Source of the DNA: Candidatus Thiosymbion ectosymbiont of Robbea hypermnestra
Lineage (GTDB): Bacteria > Pseudomonadota > Gammaproteobacteria > Chromatiales > Chromatiaceae
DNA: 14,511 nucleotides
Reading direction: 5' to 3'
Assembly (NCBI GenBank): GCA_020443945.1
Contig: JAIZWN010000684.1
Location: forward strand, 1 to 14,511
A program made the translations under genes and the position numbers. This document shows, piece after piece, positions 11,802-14,511 of the stretch (positions are counted from its first letter, which is position 1; each line of letters starts with the position of its first letter). A model generated the notes under the pieces. The model worked only from the letters and a program-made list of their open reading frames with translations, was not told where the DNA came from and searched no databases.

Positions 11802-13583
11802 ATGCCGCTCAAAGATGTCATCGCCCCTTTCTATGTGTGGAAGCGGGCGTTCGAGAAGCCTTACACCACCGCCAAACCCATCGAGGAACGACCGGGCGCG
11901 GCCAGTTACCGGGGCTTTCACACCAACGACATGGCGCTGTGCGTCGGCTGCGGCACCTGCGAGACCATCTGTCAGAACGAGGCCATCGACATGGTCCCGG
12001 TGCCGGGCATCGAGACCACCGCCAAGGACAGCGGCCTGCGGCCCATGGTGGATAACGGGCGCTGCTGCTGGTGCGCCCTGTGCGTGGACATCTGCACCAC
12101 CGGCTCCCTGCGTCTGACCAACGAGTACATCTGGGTAAGCACGGACTCGGACGGCTTCCGCTTCATTCCGGGCACCGGCGACAACCCCTGGGACGACAAA
12201 GCGCTCGGTTATCGCCGCGATCCCGGCTACCGCCTGATGGACTATGAGCGCCAGGATATGGCGATGCTCACCCCCGAGGAAAGCGCGCGCTCCTTCCTCG
12301 AGGTCGTCAAGGGTTACTCCGCCGAGCAGGCGCGCAAGGAGGCCGAGCGTTGCGTCGACTGCGGTATCTGCATCGCCACCTGCCCCGCCCACATGGACAT
12401 CCCCGAGTACATCAAGGCGGTGCGCGACGGCGACTTCGAGACCGGCCTGCGCCTGCTCTACCGCACCAACCCCATGCCCGCCACCTGTGGGCGCATCTGC
12501 ACCCACCGTTGCGAGGAGGTCTGCTCCGTCGGGCACATGGGCGACCCCGTCGCTATCCGGTGGCTCAAACGCTACATCTGCGACCAGGTTCCCGAGTCCG
12601 ACTATGCCGACATCCTCCGGGACCAGTCGACGTCCAACGGCCGCAAGGTCGCCATCATCGGGGCCGGCCCCGGCGGGCTGAGCGCCGCCTACTACCTCAC
12701 CAGACTGGGCTACGCGGTCACCCTCTACGAATCCCAGGAAAAAGGCGGCGGCATGCTGCGCTACGGCGTGCCCAGCTACCGCCTGCCCTACGACCAGCTC
12801 GACAAGGACATCGACTACATCCTCTCCCTGGGGGCGACCATCCACTACAACACCAGGGTCGGTCGGGAGCTCCGGTTCCCGGAGCTGATGGCGGACTTCG
12901 ACGCCATCTTCTTCTCCGTCGGCCTCAGCGACCCCTACGGCCTGGGCGTGGAGGGAGAAGACCACCCGCGGGTCCTGTCCGGGCTGAAGGTGCTCGAGGA
13001 CGTCACCCACGACCGGGACCCGGACGTCGGCCGGCGCGTCGCCGTGATCGGCGGCGGCAACGTAGCCATGGACGCGGCCCGGGTCTCCCGTCGGCTCGGC
13101 GCCGAGGTCACGGTGCTCTACCGCCGCCGGATCGAGGACATGCCCGCCGACCCGGAGGAAATCCACGAGGCCCAGGCCGAGCAGGTGAAATTCGTCACCC
13201 AGGCCATCCCGGTTCGGGTCGAGGAGGGGCCATCGCCGCGACAGGTCAACATTCGCTGGGGCGAGGCCGAGATGGTGGCGGACGAGAAGGGAGGCCGGCC
13301 CAGGCCGGTGCTGATGGAAGACCGGATCCACACCGAGACCTACGACTCCATCATTTCGGCCATCGGACAGGGCGGGGATTATGAATTCCTGTCCGACGAA
13401 TACGCCGACCGGGTCGAAATGAAGCGGGGCAAGGTAATCGCCAACGAGTATCGCCAAACCACAATCCCCAAGCTGTTCGTCGGCGGCGACATCGCCAACA
13501 ACACGGCGGACGCCATCAGCGCGATCGCGGACGGCCACCAAGCCGCCGTAGGGATCGATCATTTCCTGTCAAGTGGTTCTTGA
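11802..13583 (+). CDS. NAD(P)H-dependent FAD oxidoreductase with N-terminal 2[4Fe-4S] ferredoxin domain (GltD/NfnB family)
   Basis: A 593-residue protein. Residues 47-57 and 88-98 carry two CxxCxxCxxxC motifs of a bacterial ferredoxin domain. Residues 184-194 (CVDCGICIATC) and Cys229, 233, 237 and 241 form the N-terminal cysteine region of the glutamate-synthase beta-subunit family. GAGPGGLSAAYYL (287-299) binds FAD, GGGNVAMDAARVSRR (417-431) with VLYRRR following binds NAD(P)H, and VGGDIANNTADAISAIADG (560-578) closes the FAD site. The Arg run after the second nucleotide fold is the pattern often seen with NADPH. It likely passes electrons between NAD(P)H and the upstream NuoBCD-like proteins or ferredoxin. 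DsrL shares this fold but with a different ferredoxin position. A weak AGAGAG lies 8 bases before ATG 11802. Not a true GltD: no gltB is nearby. Confidence 0.88.
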   Translation: MPLKDVIAPFYVWKRAFEKPYTTAKPIEERPGAASYRGFHTNDMALCVGCGTCETICQNEAIDMVPVPGIETTAKDSGLRPMVDNGRCCWCALCVDICTTGSLRLTNEYIWVSTDSDGFRFIPGTGDNPWDDKALGYRRDPGYRLMDYERQDMAMLTPEESARSFLEVVKGYSAEQARKEAERCVDCGICIATCPAHMDIPEYIKAVRDGDFETGLRLLYRTNPMPATCGRICTHRCEEVCSVGHMGDPVAIRWLKRYICDQVPESDYADILRDQSTSNGRKVAIIGAGPGGLSAAYYLTRLGYAVTLYESQEKGGGMLRYGVPSYRLPYDQLDKDIDYILSLGATIHYNTRVGRELRFPELMADFDAIFFSVGLSDPYGLGVEGEDHPRVLSGLKVLEDVTHDRDPDVGRRVAVIGGGNVAMDAARVSRRLGAEVTVLYRRRIEDMPADPEEIHEAQAEQVKFVTQAIPVRVEEGPSPRQVNIRWGEAEMVADEKGGRPRPVLMEDRIHTETYDSIISAIGQGGDYEFLSDEYADRVEMKRGKVIANEYRQTTIPKLFVGGDIANNTADAISAIADGHQAAVGIDHFLSSGS

Positions 13584-13590
13584 TCAACAA

Positions 13591-13610
13591 CCCCACCGCA
13601 AGCGGCGGGG
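13591..13610 (+). terminator. Hairpin after the flavoprotein gene, possible terminator
   Basis: CCCCACCGC and GCGGCGGGG form a stem with one mismatch and a tight loop, 7 bases after the stop. No T run follows, so it may instead be a repeat-type hairpin. Confidence 0.35.
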
Positions 13611-13650
13611 AATGAAACCCTGAAAAGATTCACCACACCCCGCACCAATT

Positions 13651-13689
13651 CCATTTGCGTTCATTTGCATCCATTTGCGGTAAAAAAAT
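13651..13689 (-). repeat. CGCAAATGAA-type phased repeat, copy C (inverted)
   Basis: On the minus strand it reads A, seven T, ACCGCAAATGGA, TGCAAATGAA, CGCAAATGG: a 10-base period, opposite in orientation to copies A and B. It sits between the flavoprotein and the cyclic-nucleotide-fold gene. Confidence 0.8.
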
Positions 13690-13757
13690 CGGCCGGGCCT
13701 GGCTCACAAGAATGTAAAATGAGATGATATGGGGTAATTGCCAAAGCGGAGAAGTCG

Positions 13758-14384
13758 ATGAGCAGTAATCTCGAGGAAATCAAGGCCAAGGCGCTGGCGG
13801 ATACAAAACTGGGACTCGGAGGAAAAGCGCCATCCCAAACCGAGGACGGCAGCTCGACCACCGGAACACGAGCGGGGACGAAGGTCAGAAAGGCAATTGA
13901 AAAAAACAAAAAACACATCGAGATTTTTTGCCGGATACCATTCGTAGACGACCTGTCGGAAGAGGAATGCGGGCGGCTGGCGGATATCGCCACCGTAATC
14001 CGATTGGAAAAGGGAGAAATCCTGATCGAACAGGGCAAAAAGGACGACTCGCTTTACGTGCTGATCGACGGGCGCCTACGGGTGAACCGCGCCACCGGCG
14101 GCGGGGCCCAAGTAACCCTGGCCTGCATTCGGGAAGGGGAAATGGCCGGTGAGATGGGGTTCCTCGACGACTCGGAGCACAGCGCGACGCTCCAGGCCGA
14201 CGACATCACGGAAGTACTGCAGATCCACCGGAAAGACCTCGAGGGCCTGTTGGACAATTATCCCCAGACCGTCTACAAGCTGATGCGGGCGATTGCGCGC
14301 GAGGTGCATCAAATCACCCAGCGGATGAACATGCAATTCGTCGAAATGAGCAACTACATACACCACCAGCAGGGACGCTACTAG
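13758..14384 (+). CDS. Stand-alone cyclic-nucleotide-binding-domain protein (Crp-type fold, no DNA-binding domain)
   Basis: A 208-residue protein. Residues 1-50 are polar and low-complexity. A single cNMP-binding beta-roll follows (about 55-165): IPFVDDLSEEECGRLADIA, GEILIEQGKKDDSLYVLIDGRLRV and the phosphate-binding cassette GEMGFLDDSEHSAT (131-144). In canonical cAMP binders the residue before S-A-T is Arg; here it is His141, so classical cyclic-nucleotide binding is doubtful. The C-terminus is helical and has no helix-turn-helix, so it is not a Crp/Fnr-type transcription factor. GGAGAAG lies just upstream of ATG 13758. It follows the flavoprotein gene by 174 bases with repeats between. A regulatory or accessory role for the redox module is inferred only from position. 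Confidence 0.85.
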   Translation: MSSNLEEIKAKALADTKLGLGGKAPSQTEDGSSTTGTRAGTKVRKAIEKNKKHIEIFCRIPFVDDLSEEECGRLADIATVIRLEKGEILIEQGKKDDSLYVLIDGRLRVNRATGGGAQVTLACIREGEMAGEMGFLDDSEHSATLQADDITEVLQIHRKDLEGLLDNYPQTVYKLMRAIAREVHQITQRMNMQFVEMSNYIHHQQGRY

Positions 14385-14401
14385 GGGGCGTTCTCAATTC
14401 T

Positions 14402-14427
14402 CACACAAAGACACCAAGCCACAAAGG
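14402..14427 (+). repeat. CACAAAG short periodic repeat
   Basis: CACAAAG, CCAAG and CACAAAG at 7-9-base spacing, just after the last gene. It looks like a fragment of another periodic intergenic repeat family. Confidence 0.45.
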
Positions 14428-14460
14428 GATCGTAGGTCATGGGTAAGGCGCCCGTTGGCC

Positions 14461-14504
14461 GTCATTCCGGCAGGGATTGCCGGAACCCAGGTGCCAGGGA
14501 TGGC
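14461..14504 (+). repeat. Dispersed CATTCCGGCA hairpin repeat, copy 2
   Basis: Matches 6365-6408 at 42 of 44 bases, including the ATTCCGGCA/TGCCGGAA stem. The right edge of the window is reached seven bases later. Confidence 0.85.
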
Positions 14505-14511
14505 CAGTCAC

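Noticed and set aside
11730..13562. 610-codon open frame on the minus strand opposite the flavoprotein gene
   Set aside because: Its product is a low-complexity Val/Gly/Asp/Ala-rich sequence with no motif, while the plus strand shows clear ferredoxin, FAD and NAD(P)H motifs. It is a shadow of GC-rich codon use.

Overview
The window looks like the chromosome of a GC-rich gammaproteobacterium. A purple or colourless sulfur bacterium of the Chromatiales type is my best guess, inferred from the style of the genes and the very high density of short interspersed palindromic repeats. No rRNA, tRNA, CRISPR array or complete insertion sequence was seen.

Layout. 1-893 is non-coding and carries two tandem copies of a ~300-bp inverted-repeat element. 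894-1805 encodes an S-adenosyl-L-methionine hydrolase (DUF62 family) whose N-terminal domain is interrupted in frame by a ~55-residue palindromic insert. 1838-6266 holds a small Pepco/Trypco-like protein followed by a 1369-residue, three-pass membrane protein with a cytoplasmic vWA-like region and a C-terminal seven-bladed WD40 propeller. 6267-8271 is a repeat-riddled, AT-richer island: an orphan HicB-like antitoxin, a PIN-domain gene cut off after 22 codons, a small ORF split by a palindromic element, and one small hypothetical gene whose stop codon lies in a repeat. These sit among inverted arrays of AGGATT motifs.

8272-14384 is the most interesting part. It has NuoB-, NuoC- and NuoD-like genes, then an inserted antitoxin/PIN cassette (the PIN gene is frameshifted), then a 593-residue protein combining a 2[4Fe-4S] ferredoxin domain with a GltD/NfnB-type FAD/NAD(P)H reductase, then a stand-alone cyclic-nucleotide-binding-fold protein. 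The NuoD-like protein lacks the His and Tyr that hold quinone in complex I and also lacks the Ni ligands of [NiFe]-hydrogenases. The NuoB-like protein has lost one Cys of the tandem pair and gained a Cys elsewhere. No membrane subunit is present. I infer an uncharacterised soluble complex-I-like electron-transfer module that exchanges electrons with NAD(P)H through the flavin/ferredoxin subunit; its second substrate is unknown.

At least four families of short repeats (AGGATT, CGCAAATGAA, AATCTGCG, CACAAAG) have a ~9-10-bp internal period and occupy nearly every intergenic gap, including the nuoB-nuoC junction and both sides of the toxin-antitoxin cassette.
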